Shown: positions 25,436 to 34,120 of the stretch, in pieces
Layout of the letters: each line of letters begins with the position of its first letter
Position numbering within the stretch: the first letter of the stretch is position 1
NCBI GenBank assembly: GCA_964399965.1
Contig: CAYNRX010000003.1
Coordinates: 1 to 64,000, forward strand
DNA from: UBA1381 sp964399965
GTDB taxonomy: Bacteria > Bacillota > Clostridia > UBA1381
Reading direction: 5' to 3'
Length of the DNA: 64,000 bases
Program-made: the position numbers and the translations under genes
Notes under the pieces: model-generated
What the model was told of the DNA's origin: nothing
What the model saw: only the letters and a program-made list of their open reading frames with translations
Database searches by the model: none

Positions 25436-27082
25436 TTACTGCAATATCCCTATACTCTCATCCAAACGGCGCATTACCTCGTCTGCTCCCAGCACCTTCA
25501 TTATGGCGCACAGATCGGGTGTATTCAGCCGCCCGGTAACGGCTGCGCGCAGCACTCCCGAAACGTCGCCCACATGGCCGCGGAATTCCTCCGGCGACTG
25601 CTTATAGGCCTTGGGAGTCGGCGCATAGCCGAGCTTTACCGCCAGCTCCCGCACCGCCGGGAACCAGTCCTCATCCGCCCCCTGGGGATCGTACACGCTC
25701 TTATACTCTGTAAGTATCTCCCTCATGGCTTCCTTGTCCATATCGGGGAAGGTGCGCTCTCTATCCCAGCTCTTGGGGTACATATAGGAGGTGTAATCCT
25801 CCACCTCGTCCCACTTAGCTATATCCTTTCTCGGCTTCTTGTTGCCGCGCTCTATCGAAAGCACGCGCTTTGAATACCCGGGATCGGCGGTGAGCGTCTC
25901 ATAAAAAGCGGGACTGTTCACCTGCGCCCAATCAGCCGTAAGGTCATAGACCTCATCGGCAGTGAGCGTAGAAATGTACGTCTTTGATATATCGTTAAAT
26001 TTGGCAATATCGAACAGCGCTCCCGCCTTACTCATCTTCTTTAGGCTGAACGGGAAATCGGCCGCGCTCTTGTCCTTATTGCACTTTCTCCACTCCTCGT
26101 AGTTGGAGTTGGCAAGCGTCAAAAGGTATTCCCAGACCGCCCCTGCCGGATAGCCCTTTTGGGCATAGTAGCTTACGGCCGCTTCCGGATCCTTTCTCTT
26201 GGAGAGCTTGCGCTTGCCTCCGTTTTCCTCTTTCATTATCGGCGATATGTGCGCGTATTTGGGCGGCTTAAAGCCGCATACGGAAAACAGCTGCAAATGT
26301 ATCGGCACCGACGATATCCACTCGTCGCCGCGTATGACGTGCGTTGTGCGCATCAGGTGATCGTCCACCGTATGGGCAAAATGGTATGTGGGAGTGGAAT
26401 CCTTCTTCAAAAGCACCACGTCCATGATGTTCTCGGGCATCTCTATCTTGCCCTTGATAACATCGGTAAAGGCTATGCGCTTATCGGCAGAGCCGGGCGA
26501 CCTTAAACGTACCACGTACTCCTCCCCCGCATCTATCCTTGCCTTCGCCTCCTCGGGCGTGATATCACGGTATTTTTCATAAGCCCCGTAGACTCCGGGC
26601 AGCTCCTTGGCCGCCTCCTGCCGGGCGCGGATCTCTTCCAGCTCCTCCTCGCTCATGAAGCAGGGATAGGCAAGGCCTTTTTCCACCAGCGACTTCACAT
26701 AAGCGCGGTAGATATCGTTTCTCTTCGACTGGATATAGGGGCCGTAGTTCCCTCTCTCCTCTTCAGCCGACACCATGCCCTCGTCTATCGTTATGCCGAA
26801 ACTCGACAGCCCGTCTATTATAAGGGCAACGCCGTTTTCCACCTCACGCTTTTTGTCTGTATCCTCTATCCTTAAGTAAAATATCCCGCCGGTGCTCTTG
26901 GCGGCCATCCTCTCCACAAAGGCCGCAAACAGCCCTCCAAAATGCAAAAAGCCCGTGGGGCTGGGCGCAAATCTGGTCACGACCGCTCCCTCTTTAAGCT
27001 CCCGCTGCGGATACTGCCTTTCGTAGTCCTCCGGCGTTTTGTCTATACCGGGAAAAAGCAGCCCGGCCATTTCTTTTGACAT
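25436..27082 (-). CDS. gltX: Glutamyl-tRNA synthetase
   Basis: The start ATG 27082 follows GGGAGG, giving 548 residues; the reading frame continues upstream without support. Signatures: VVTRFAPSPTGFLHFGGLFA (HIGH variant), FYLRIEDTDKKR, LLKKDSTPTYHFAHTVDDHL, HVIRGDEWISS and KMSKS-type KRKLSKRKDPEA. The anticodon-binding helical part is present. It heads the run gltX-glnS-aminotransferase-trpS-tagO-wecB and its leader contains a palindromic element. Confidence 0.96.
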   Translation of the reverse strand: MSKEMAGLLFPGIDKTPEDYERQYPQRELKEGAVVTRFAPSPTGFLHFGGLFAAFVERMAAKSTGGIFYLRIEDTDKKREVENGVALIIDGLSSFGITIDEGMVSAEEERGNYGPYIQSKRNDIYRAYVKSLVEKGLAYPCFMSEEELEEIRARQEAAKELPGVYGAYEKYRDITPEEAKARIDAGEEYVVRLRSPGSADKRIAFTDVIKGKIEMPENIMDVVLLKKDSTPTYHFAHTVDDHLMRTTHVIRGDEWISSVPIHLQLFSVCGFKPPKYAHISPIMKEENGGKRKLSKRKDPEAAVSYYAQKGYPAGAVWEYLLTLANSNYEEWRKCNKDKSAADFPFSLKKMSKAGALFDIAKFNDISKTYISTLTADEVYDLTADWAQVNSPAFYETLTADPGYSKRVLSIERGNKKPRKDIAKWDEVEDYTSYMYPKSWDRERTFPDMDKEAMREILTEYKSVYDPQGADEDWFPAVRELAVKLGYAPTPKAYKQSPEEFRGHVGDVSGVLRAAVTGRLNTPDLCAIMKVLGADEVMRRLDESIGILQ

Positions 27083-27110
27083 TTTGTACCTCCCGAAATT
27101 TATAATAGAT

Positions 27111-27183
27111 AATTGCAAAACGCGGCAGCGTTTTACAATTATTCCTTCGCCAGAAATCAATTGCGAAAAAGTTTCGCAATTGA
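27111..27183. repeat. Palindromic intergenic element, 73-bp copy B (in the gltX leader)
   Basis: The left hairpin AATTGCAAAACGC-GGCA-GCGTTTTACAATT (27111-27140) is joined through TATTCCTTCGCCAGAAAT to the right hairpin CAATTGCGAAA...TTCGCAATTG (27158-27182). These match the left and right ends of the composite element at 46279-46548, with the ~200-bp middle absent. It lies inside the 5' leader of gltX. Confidence 0.85.
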
Positions 27184-27245
27184 CTGTTTATATATGAACG
27201 GATAATATCCCCGTCTGTTTACAAAGCATATAACTGCCTTATTTT

Positions 27246-27274
27246 ATTATATCGAAAACCGCCGCAAATATCAA
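27246..27274 (-). promoter_or_regulatory. Sigma-A promoter of the gltX-glnS operon
   Basis: Minus-strand TTGATA (27269-27274), 17-bp spacer and perfect TATAAT (27246-27251). The transcript would have a ~155-nt leader containing element B. No T-box signature is seen. Confidence 0.85.
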
Positions 27275-27391
27275 GTATTTAGGGAAAATTTTTTTGATTT
27301 TTTATAAAAAGGAAGCTCTGCCGAAAAAAGCGTCCGCCGTATGGGCAGATGCGATAAGATAGTAGAGTTTTATTTTTAAAAATGGGGAAGT

Positions 27392-27459
27392 AAAAAAATC
27401 GCCCAGAGCGTTCAAGGGGGCTGCGCCCCTTCGTTTTGTCCGTTCTGAACGATTTTTTT
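27392..27459 (-). terminator. Large inverted repeat/terminator below the barstar-like gene
   Basis: AAAAAAATCG (27392-27401) mirrors CGATTTTTTT (27450-27459) and encloses a GGGG-CCCC hairpin, giving a U tract on either strand. Between it and the gltX promoter (27275-27391) I see nothing else. Confidence 0.65.
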
Positions 27460-27487
27460 GGATACCCCATACGCACCCACTTTATAT

Positions 27488-27763
27488 TCAAGTTTTTTTA
27501 CAGTCCCGATCATCATAAACGACATTTAATTCCATACCTATTTTTTCATACCATTTAACTGTTCTATCCAATATTTCGTTTAATTTTTCTTTTGCTAAGT
27601 ACAAGTCTTTCGGCAGCCTGTCTATACCTGATATGTATATAGTTGCAGGTATGTCAATGTCCCATGTTATACAGTCCCAAAAAGCATCCATATTCATTCC
27701 GTAATGATCGGGAAAAGCAAAACTATCCTTTAACAGTTGATGTAATTCATACATTGTTTTCAC
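27488..27763 (-). CDS. Barstar-family RNase inhibitor (orphan antitoxin/immunity protein)
   Basis: A 91-residue protein with the barstar pattern: LHQLLKDSFAFPDHYGMNMDAFWDCITWDI, then a central strand TIYISGIDRL and a C-terminal helix. Barstar-fold proteins block the active site of barnase-type RNases. The short region before it still encodes the last ~30 residues of such an RNase, so this may be a surviving immunity gene whose toxin was lost. The ribosome site is weak (AAGTGAAAAC). Confidence 0.82.
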   Translation of the reverse strand: MKTMYELHQLLKDSFAFPDHYGMNMDAFWDCITWDIDIPATIYISGIDRLPKDLYLAKEKLNEILDRTVKWYEKIGMELNVVYDDRDCKKT

Positions 27764-27807
27764 TTTACTAAAATCTACTATGTAGTTTTTTATATTATAC
27801 TCCCATC

Positions 27808-27903
27808 TTATCTCATAAAATGTCTCTCGTATGTTGCAAATATCAAACCATCATTAGAATAGAGTATACGATGTCCGTTTCTTATACCGCCTATATAGCT
27901 TCG
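27808..27903 (-). pseudogene. C-terminal remnant of a barnase-type ribonuclease
   Basis: Thirty-one codons end in TAA at 27808: RSYIGGIRNGHRILYSNDGL followed by IFATYERHFMR. This matches the conserved barnase/microbial RNase C-terminus, where G-G-x-R-N-x-x-R-I-L-Y-S-x-D leads to a final catalytic His region. The catalytic Glu part and the rest of the protein are absent; upstream the frame runs into the TIGR03915-like gene. The intact barstar-like gene follows after 44 bp. Confidence 0.75.
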
Positions 27904-27904
27904 T

Positions 27905-28663
27905 TCACACCTCCCACAGCTCGGGCATATACCGCCAATACCGCTTGGGCATATGCGTCTGGCGGCATTTCTCGTTATGACGCGGCTGGATCTCCACCGT
28001 ATCGTAGAACGTCTTCCACAATTTCCGGTACTGCTTCTCCTCCTCTGAAAACTCAAGCTTGGGCATCGTCACCGCATCATAAAGCTCGCAGCTTTTGCCG
28101 TTGTATACCATGCATTCCCCGTGAGCGGTATCATGTATGACCCAGGGCATGGCCGGAAACCGCCGCCTAAAATGCGGAGCCACCAGCTCCAGCACCCGGC
28201 ACTTGGGCGCGATGGGGGCGTAGTAGACCCCGTTCTCCAGCTCCGAAAATCGCAAAAACTGCTTCATGCTGTGCGCCTCGTTCGACACCCTGAGCCGCGT
28301 CTGGTTCACGGTGCGCACGCAGTCTACCGTCAGATGGGAATTGAGGCTCTTGCCCAGCCGGTAGCCGGCCAGGAGGTATTTCAAAAGCGTCAGCTCCCGT
28401 CCTTCCAGGTCGGAAAGGTACGTATAATAAAAGCATACCAGCGCCGAATGCGATATCTTTTTTTCTATCGAGGAAAACACTCTCATGGCCTTTTCCTCAT
28501 CGGCGGCAATATAGACGCTGTCCCACACCAGCGACTGCTGCACATTCATATCCGCCGAGATGTCCGCCGGCATTTCCCGGCGGTACACGCTTTCAAATAT
28601 ACACGTCAAAAGCCCCTCAAAACTGCCGTCATAAAGATAAGCTACAGCTCTCCCGTCAGACAT
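27905..28663 (-). CDS. TIGR03915-like putative DNA-metabolism protein, partner of the radical-SAM gene
   Basis: A 252-residue protein (YLYDGSFEGLLTCIFESVYR..., FLRFSELENGVYYAPIAPKC, MPWVIHDTAHGECMVYNG) matching my memory of the SAM_7_link family always found beside a TIGR03916 radical-SAM protein; in some genomes the pair is fused or linked to uracil-DNA glycosylase. Its start overlaps the radical-SAM gene by 22 bp, so translation is coupled. A role in DNA repair or base modification is presumed, not shown. Confidence 0.85.
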   Translation of the reverse strand: MSDGRAVAYLYDGSFEGLLTCIFESVYRREMPADISADMNVQQSLVWDSVYIAADEEKAMRVFSSIEKKISHSALVCFYYTYLSDLEGRELTLLKYLLAGYRLGKSLNSHLTVDCVRTVNQTRLRVSNEAHSMKQFLRFSELENGVYYAPIAPKCRVLELVAPHFRRRFPAMPWVIHDTAHGECMVYNGKSCELYDAVTMPKLEFSEEEKQYRKLWKTFYDTVEIQPRHNEKCRQTHMPKRYWRYMPELWEV

Positions 28664-29916
28664 TTCCTGCTCACCTCCCTGCTCACCTCGTCAAAAAGCG
28701 TTACCTGTCCGGCTCCCTCCTGGTCGGCCAGGAGCATAGGCGTCACCGCCTCCTGCCTTAACCACATATTCCGGTATGTTTTTCCCATGCAGGTGATAAA
28801 ATACTTGGCTCTTTTGACTGATATCCTCAGCTTTTTCAGATCCTCGAACCGCAGCCCGGACACCCTGCGTGCACGGACTATCTTCCTTGCCGAACGGACG
28901 CCGATGCCGGGGATCCTTATCAAAAGCTCATACGGAGCCGTGTTTATCTCCGCCGGGAAAAGCTCCATATGCCGGAGCGCCCAGCTGCACTTGGGATCTA
29001 TAATGCTGTCAAGCGTATCGTGCTCGTTATCCAACAGCTCTCCTGCCGAAAAGCCGTAATACCTCAAAAGCCAGTCCGCCTGATACAGCCGGTGCTCCCG
29101 CAAAAGCGGAGGCCGCTCCACCGGCAGGAGCGGATTCGTTCCCACCGGGATATAGGCCGAATAATATACGCGTTTCAGGCTGAATTTTTTATAAAGAGCC
29201 TCCGAGAGCGTCAATATATGGCGGTCGGTCTCCGGCGTTGCGCCGATTATCATCTGCGTGCTCTGCCCGGCCGGGGCGAACCGCGGCGCATGACGGTATA
29301 CGGCTATCTCCTGCCGAGACTGCTCTATTCCGCCCGATATCTGCCGCATCGGCCGTATTATGCCCTCCTTCGTTTTCTGCGGGGCGAACGTCCCCAGCGA
29401 GCCCTGCGAGGGCAGCTCTATATTCACGCTTACCCTGTCGGCCAAAAACCCCAGCCTCTCCACCAGCTCCGGCGACGCCCCCGGTATCGCCTTGGCATGG
29501 ATATAGCCGTTGAATTTATACTCACCGCGGAGTATCGACAAGGCCTTTATCATCAGCTCCATAGTGTGGTCGGCGCTTTTGACCACCGCCGAGCTCAAAA
29601 ACAGCCCCTCGATATAATTGCGCTTGTAAAAACCTATCGTCAGCTCCGCCACCTCCCGCGGCGTAAACGCTGCCCTTGCCACATCGTTGGAGGAACGGTT
29701 CACGCAGTATTGACAGTCATAATCGCAGCAGTTGGTGAGCAATATCTTCAACAGCGATATGCACCGCCCGTCCGCCGAAAAGCTGTGGCAGATACCGCTC
29801 CTGGCAGCCGTGCCCACTCCCCCGGGCGTATTTGCCCTGTCTGAGCCGCTTGATGAACAGGACGCATCGTATTTTGCCGCATCGGTAAGTATCTCCAGTT
29901 TCTTTAATATGTCCAT
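28642..29916 (-). CDS. Putative DNA modification/repair radical-SAM protein (TIGR03916-like)
   Basis: A 424-residue protein with a radical-SAM cluster motif in TNCCDYDCQYCVNR (Cys-x3-Cys-x2-Cys) and downstream strands IKALSILRGEYKFNGYIHAK. A helix-hairpin-helix near residue 340 (LLIRIPGIGVRSARKIVRAR) suggests DNA binding. It heads the two-gene operon behind a consensus promoter, with GGAGGAGG before the ATG. The family is linked by co-occurrence to uracil-DNA glycosylase; the reaction is unknown to me. Confidence 0.9.
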   Translation of the reverse strand: MDILKKLEILTDAAKYDASCSSSGSDRANTPGGVGTAARSGICHSFSADGRCISLLKILLTNCCDYDCQYCVNRSSNDVARAAFTPREVAELTIGFYKRNYIEGLFLSSAVVKSADHTMELMIKALSILRGEYKFNGYIHAKAIPGASPELVERLGFLADRVSVNIELPSQGSLGTFAPQKTKEGIIRPMRQISGGIEQSRQEIAVYRHAPRFAPAGQSTQMIIGATPETDRHILTLSEALYKKFSLKRVYYSAYIPVGTNPLLPVERPPLLREHRLYQADWLLRYYGFSAGELLDNEHDTLDSIIDPKCSWALRHMELFPAEINTAPYELLIRIPGIGVRSARKIVRARRVSGLRFEDLKKLRISVKRAKYFITCMGKTYRNMWLRQEAVTPMLLADQEGAGQVTLFDEVSREVSRKCLTGEL

Positions 29917-29948
29917 CGCTAGCCTCCTCCGAACTTTTGTTCAGGATC

Positions 29949-29977
29949 ATTATATCACAAATAATACCGTTTGTCAA
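29949..29977 (-). promoter_or_regulatory. Sigma-A promoter of the radical-SAM/TIGR03915 operon
   Basis: Minus-strand TTGACA (29972-29977), 17-bp spacer and TATAAT (29949-29954), both perfect. Confidence 0.9.
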
Positions 29978-30032
29978 ACAAAAAATGTATAAGATCCGCC
30001 CTTTTCCGGAAAATTAAAGGCAGACGGAAAGG

Positions 30033-31133
30033 ATGATGGAAATGACAGCATTATTGACAGCGACACAATTTTTCTTTACGATAGTTATCGGCCTTTATTT
30101 TCTGGGGCAGATGACAGCCGGCAGGAGCGGCAAAAACGGCATTCGTGAGGATTCGAAAAAGGCGGCCGAGCGGCTGGGGCGAATGCGGTCGGTGCATCTT
30201 TCACGGCCGCTTACCGAACGCTCCCGCCCCTCCTCCCTGTCGGAGATAGTCGGCCAGGAGGACGGGATAAAAGCTCTGCGGGCCGCCCTTTGCGGGCCGA
30301 ATCCGCAGCACGTTATGATCTACGGTCCGCCGGGCGTAGGCAAGACGGCGGCGGCGCGCCTGGTTTTGGAGGAGGCCAAGCGGTCATACGGGACGCCGTT
30401 TCTTCCCGGGGCGGAATTTGTGGAGACTGACGCTACCACCATGCGCTTTGATGAGCGCAGCATAGCCGATCCCTTGATAGGCTCGGTGCACGATCCCATC
30501 TACCAGGGCGCGGGAGCCTACGGCGGAGCCGGCATCCCTCAGCCCAAGCCCGGGGCGGTGACAAAGGCACACGGCGGCGTGCTTTTCATAGATGAGATCG
30601 GCGAGCTGCATCCCTCGCAGATAAACAAGCTGCTTAAGGTTCTCGAGGACGGGTATGTTCGCTTTGAGAGTGCCTATTACTCAAGCTCCGACAAAAGCAT
30701 CCCCGGCTATATCCACGACATTTTTAAAAACGGTCTCCCGGCCGATTTCCGCCTTATCGGGGCGACAACGCGCTCTCCCGAGGAAATACCCCCGGCCATA
30801 CGTTCGCGGTGCATGGAAATATTTTTTGATCCGCTCACCTTTGACGATCTGCAGAAGATTACCGACAGAGCCGCCGAAAAGCTGTCGGTAAGGCTTAACG
30901 AGCACGAGCGCGATCTCATCTGCGCCCACGCCAAAAACGGCCGCGATGCGGTGAAGATACTCCAGACCATCGATTCGGTCGCCCGTCTTTCAGGCCATGA
31001 CGAAATAGACAGCCGCGATGTTTTATGGGCGCTTGAGGCGGGACATTATATACCAAAAAGCAGGAAGTTTCACAAAAGTGTTGAAAATTTCGAAGAAACG
31101 TTATATAATAGAGGATACAGTCAGACGAGCTGA
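30033..31133 (+). CDS. LonB-like AAA+ ATPase lacking the protease domain
   Basis: A 366-residue protein with an N-terminal membrane segment (LLTATQFFFTIVIGLYFLGQ), Walker A YGPPGVGKTAAAR, a Walker B-type GVLFIDEIGELHPSQINKLL, and the sensor/Arg finger IPPAIRSRCMEIFF. It aligns with the first two thirds of sporulation LonB (~550 aa) but stops before the Ser-Lys protease domain; only 28 bp separate it from lon, so no remnant remains. The ATGs at 30033, 30036 and 30042 compete; the ribosome-site spacing favours 30042. It may be a chaperone-like or regulatory ATPase. Confidence 0.85.
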   Translation: MMEMTALLTATQFFFTIVIGLYFLGQMTAGRSGKNGIREDSKKAAERLGRMRSVHLSRPLTERSRPSSLSEIVGQEDGIKALRAALCGPNPQHVMIYGPPGVGKTAAARLVLEEAKRSYGTPFLPGAEFVETDATTMRFDERSIADPLIGSVHDPIYQGAGAYGGAGIPQPKPGAVTKAHGGVLFIDEIGELHPSQINKLLKVLEDGYVRFESAYYSSSDKSIPGYIHDIFKNGLPADFRLIGATTRSPEEIPPAIRSRCMEIFFDPLTFDDLQKITDRAAEKLSVRLNEHERDLICAHAKNGRDAVKILQTIDSVARLSGHDEIDSRDVLWALEAGHYIPKSRKFHKSVENFEETLYNRGYSQTS

Positions 31134-31161
31134 CTCTAACGCTTTTGAGGAGTGATAATAT

Positions 31162-33483
31162 TTGAAGGAAGTTTTATATAACCTGCCCGTTGTCCCCTTA
31201 AGGGGTATCGTCATCTTCCCCGAGACATCGTTCAGCTTTGACATCGGGCGGGAAAAGTCGATAGCCGCCCTTGACAGCGCTTCGGAAAACGACAGTATGC
31301 TGTTTTTGGCTGCACAGAAGGATATGTCGGTGGAGGATCCTTCCTTTGCCGATATATCCCCGGTGGGCGTTATCGCCCGCGTAACGCAGGTGATGAAACT
31401 GCCGGGCGGTATCTGCCGGGCGGTCGTGCACGGCGTATGCCGCGGCCGCCTGCGCGAATCGCTTGCGGAAAAGCCGTATTTCCGCGCCGTCATCGAAGAG
31501 GCCGAGGACGTCCTCCCCGATGATCCGGCGGTATATCAGGCGTTATACCGGCGGCTCCGGCAGGAGTACGAAGGGTATTTTGCCGCCGCCCCGCGCATTT
31601 CCGCCGAACAGTTCGTGAAGATAATGGCCATGGAGGATCTGTCGCAGCTGGCATATTCGGTAAGCGCCAGCCTTCCCTTCGAACCGGGCAAAAAGCAGCG
31701 CATACTTGAATTTGACGATATCGGCGAGAGAGTAGAATATATCCTCTCCGGTATCGAGGAAGAGGTGCGGATATTAAAAATAGACGCGGCTATAAGCGAA
31801 AAAGTCCGCCGCTCCATGGACGATAACCAGCGCGAATACTACCTTCGCGAGCAGCTAAAGGCCATACAGGAGGAGCTGGGCGACCGCGACGGCCTTTCCC
31901 AGGAAATAGCCGACTACCGGGCAAAGCTTAAAAAGCTGCGGCTCAAAAAAGAGGTCGCCGACAAGATAGAAAAGGAAATAAACCGTTTCTCGAAAACAGG
32001 ACAGCAGGCGGCCGAGGGCGGCGTTCTGCGCAATTACCTGGACACCGTGCTTGCCCTCCCCTGGAACAAGCGTACCCGCGAAAATACCGACATCGCCCGC
32101 GCGCGCCAGATACTCGACCGCGATCATTACGGGCTGGAAAAGGTCAAGGAGCGCATTCTGGAATATCTGGCCGTCCGTCATTTCACCGGCGGCTCCGGAA
32201 GCCCCATCCTCTGCCTTGTCGGTCCGCCGGGAGTGGGCAAGACCTCGATAGCGCGTTCTGTCGCCGAAGCCCTAAACCGCAAATACGTGCGTATATCCCT
32301 GGGCGGCATCCATGACGAGGCCGATATCCGCGGCCACCGCAAAACGTACATAGGAGCCATGGAGGGACGCATAATGGCGGCCGTATCACAGGCCGGGACG
32401 AAGAATCCCCTGATACTGCTCGACGAGGTCGACAAGATGGGCGTCGATTACAAGGGCGATCCCTCGGCCGCACTTTTGGAGGTACTCGATTCCGAACAGA
32501 ACTACGCCTTCCGCGACCACTTCCTTGAGGTGCCCTTTGATCTGTCGGAGGCTCTGTTCATCACCACCGCCAACACTCTGGATACCGTCTCCCGGCCGCT
32601 TCTGGACCGTATGGAGATAATAGAGCTGTCGGGCTATACCGAGGAGGAGAAATTCCATATCGCCAAGCGGTATCTGCTGCCGCGTTTGCTGGAAAAGACG
32701 GGCATCAGCAATAAGCATGTGACCGTATCAAACGAAGCATTGCACGATATGATAAACTACTACACCAGAGAGGCCGGAGTACGGCGGCTTGAACAGGTGA
32801 CAGAGAACCTCTGCCGCAAGCTGGCCAAGAATATGCTGCAAAACGACCGCGCCTCCTCGCGCATCACCCGCAAAAACCTCACCGACTTTCTCGGGCGGCA
32901 CCGTTTCCGCTATGAGCCGATGAACGAAAACGACGAGATCGGCATCGTACGCGGCCTGGCCTGGACGGCCGCCGGCGGCGATACGCTCTCGATAGAGGTC
33001 AACATAATGGACGGCACAGGACGCATAGAGCTGACCGGACAGCTGGGTGATGTGATGAAGGAATCGGCCAGAGCCGCTATAAGCTACGCCCGCGCCAACT
33101 GCTCCGCGCTGGGCATCGACGGCGATTTCTATAAGACGAAGGATATCCATATACATATCCCCGAGGGAGCGATCCCCAAGGACGGGCCTTCTGCGGGCGT
33201 TACCATAGCGCTGGCAGTAATTTCCGCGCTCACGAAAAAGCCGGTCAGAAAGGATATCGCTATGACCGGGGAAATAACTCTGCGCGGACGCGTGCTGCCG
33301 ATAGGAGGGCTGAAGGAGAAATCAATGGCCGCTTACCGCGCAGGCATACGCACGGTGTTTATCCCCGAGGAAAACGCCAGCGACCTTGACGATATACCCC
33401 CGAGCATAAAGAAAAATATGACCTTTATCCCCGTGAAAAATATGCGGGAGATAACAGACGCCGCCTTTACAAGCGGACAATGA
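31162..33483 (+). CDS. lon: ATP-dependent protease Lon
   Basis: A 773-residue LonA: N-terminal LAN domain (LYNLPVVPLRGIVIFPETSF), coiled coil (REYYLREQLKAIQEELGD), AAA+ module with Walker A LVGPPGVGKTSIARSVAEAL and Walker B PLILLDEVDKMG, and a C-terminal protease with the catalytic Ser in EGAIPKDGPSAGVTIALA and the Lys in GGLKEKSMAAYRAGI. The start is TTG 31162 with GAGGAGTG upstream. It precedes engB, as in Bacillus. Confidence 0.97.
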   Translation: MKEVLYNLPVVPLRGIVIFPETSFSFDIGREKSIAALDSASENDSMLFLAAQKDMSVEDPSFADISPVGVIARVTQVMKLPGGICRAVVHGVCRGRLRESLAEKPYFRAVIEEAEDVLPDDPAVYQALYRRLRQEYEGYFAAAPRISAEQFVKIMAMEDLSQLAYSVSASLPFEPGKKQRILEFDDIGERVEYILSGIEEEVRILKIDAAISEKVRRSMDDNQREYYLREQLKAIQEELGDRDGLSQEIADYRAKLKKLRLKKEVADKIEKEINRFSKTGQQAAEGGVLRNYLDTVLALPWNKRTRENTDIARARQILDRDHYGLEKVKERILEYLAVRHFTGGSGSPILCLVGPPGVGKTSIARSVAEALNRKYVRISLGGIHDEADIRGHRKTYIGAMEGRIMAAVSQAGTKNPLILLDEVDKMGVDYKGDPSAALLEVLDSEQNYAFRDHFLEVPFDLSEALFITTANTLDTVSRPLLDRMEIIELSGYTEEEKFHIAKRYLLPRLLEKTGISNKHVTVSNEALHDMINYYTREAGVRRLEQVTENLCRKLAKNMLQNDRASSRITRKNLTDFLGRHRFRYEPMNENDEIGIVRGLAWTAAGGDTLSIEVNIMDGTGRIELTGQLGDVMKESARAAISYARANCSALGIDGDFYKTKDIHIHIPEGAIPKDGPSAGVTIALAVISALTKKPVRKDIAMTGEITLRGRVLPIGGLKEKSMAAYRAGIRTVFIPEENASDLDDIPPSIKKNMTFIPVKNMREITDAAFTSGQ

Positions 33484-33501
33484 TACATAAGGAGAACGAT
33501 C

Positions 33502-34101
33502 ATGAACACGAATAACGTTTCCCTCGCCGTTTCGGCGGTAAGACCGGAGCAATACCCAAGCGGAGAACTGCCGGAATTTGCCTTTGCCGGCCGCTCCAAC
33601 GTCGGCAAATCCTCGCTGATAAACAAGCTCCTGAACCGAAAATCCCTTGCCCGCGTGTCCTCAACGCCCGGCAAGACTGTCACCATAAATTTCTACAATA
33701 TCGACGATACCATACACCTCGTCGATCTGCCCGGCTACGGCTACGCCAAAAGACCGCGGACGGAGGTAGAGAAATGGGGGCGGATGATGGAGGATTACCT
33801 TGCCAAACGTCCCCAGCTCGTACAAACCATACTTCTCGTTGACAGCCGCCACAAGCCTACGGCCGATGATGTGCAGATGGCCGAATGGATCCGCCATTAC
33901 CACGACCGGGTGATAGTTATCGCCACCAAGCTCGACAAGCTGAAAAAAAGCGAGATAGAGCCGAATCTGGAGCTTATCTGGGATACGCTGTCCTTGGGGG
34001 AGGACGATATCCTGGTGCCGTTCTCCACCGCCGATGACGAAGGAAAGATAACCGTATGGGATATGATAACCATGATGCTGGCGGGCGAATGGGAAGAATA
34101 A
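33502..34101 (+). CDS. engB: Ribosome-biogenesis GTPase EngB/YsxC
   Basis: A 199-residue GTPase with G1 FAGRSNVGKSSLINKLL, G3 HLVDLPGYGYAKRP, G4 VIATKLDKLKKSE and a G5-like PFSTADDEGK. The family assists late 50S assembly. The start ATG 33502 follows AAGGAGAA, 18 bp after lon, consistent with one lonB-lon-engB transcript. Confidence 0.97.
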   Translation: MNTNNVSLAVSAVRPEQYPSGELPEFAFAGRSNVGKSSLINKLLNRKSLARVSSTPGKTVTINFYNIDDTIHLVDLPGYGYAKRPRTEVEKWGRMMEDYLAKRPQLVQTILLVDSRHKPTADDVQMAEWIRHYHDRVIVIATKLDKLKKSEIEPNLELIWDTLSLGEDDILVPFSTADDEGKITVWDMITMMLAGEWEE

Positions 34102-34120
34102 GAGCCGGGGTGTATGAGCT

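Noticed and set aside
27083..27245. T-box leader expected before the tRNA-synthetase operon
   Set aside because: No GGGTGGNACCGCG-type T-box or specifier stem is visible; the leader is occupied by the palindromic element.
27279..27491. 70-codon minus-strand frame downstream of the barstar-like gene
   Set aside because: It runs through the large inverted repeat/terminator and is Lys/Arg/Phe-rich as expected of chance AT-rich reading.
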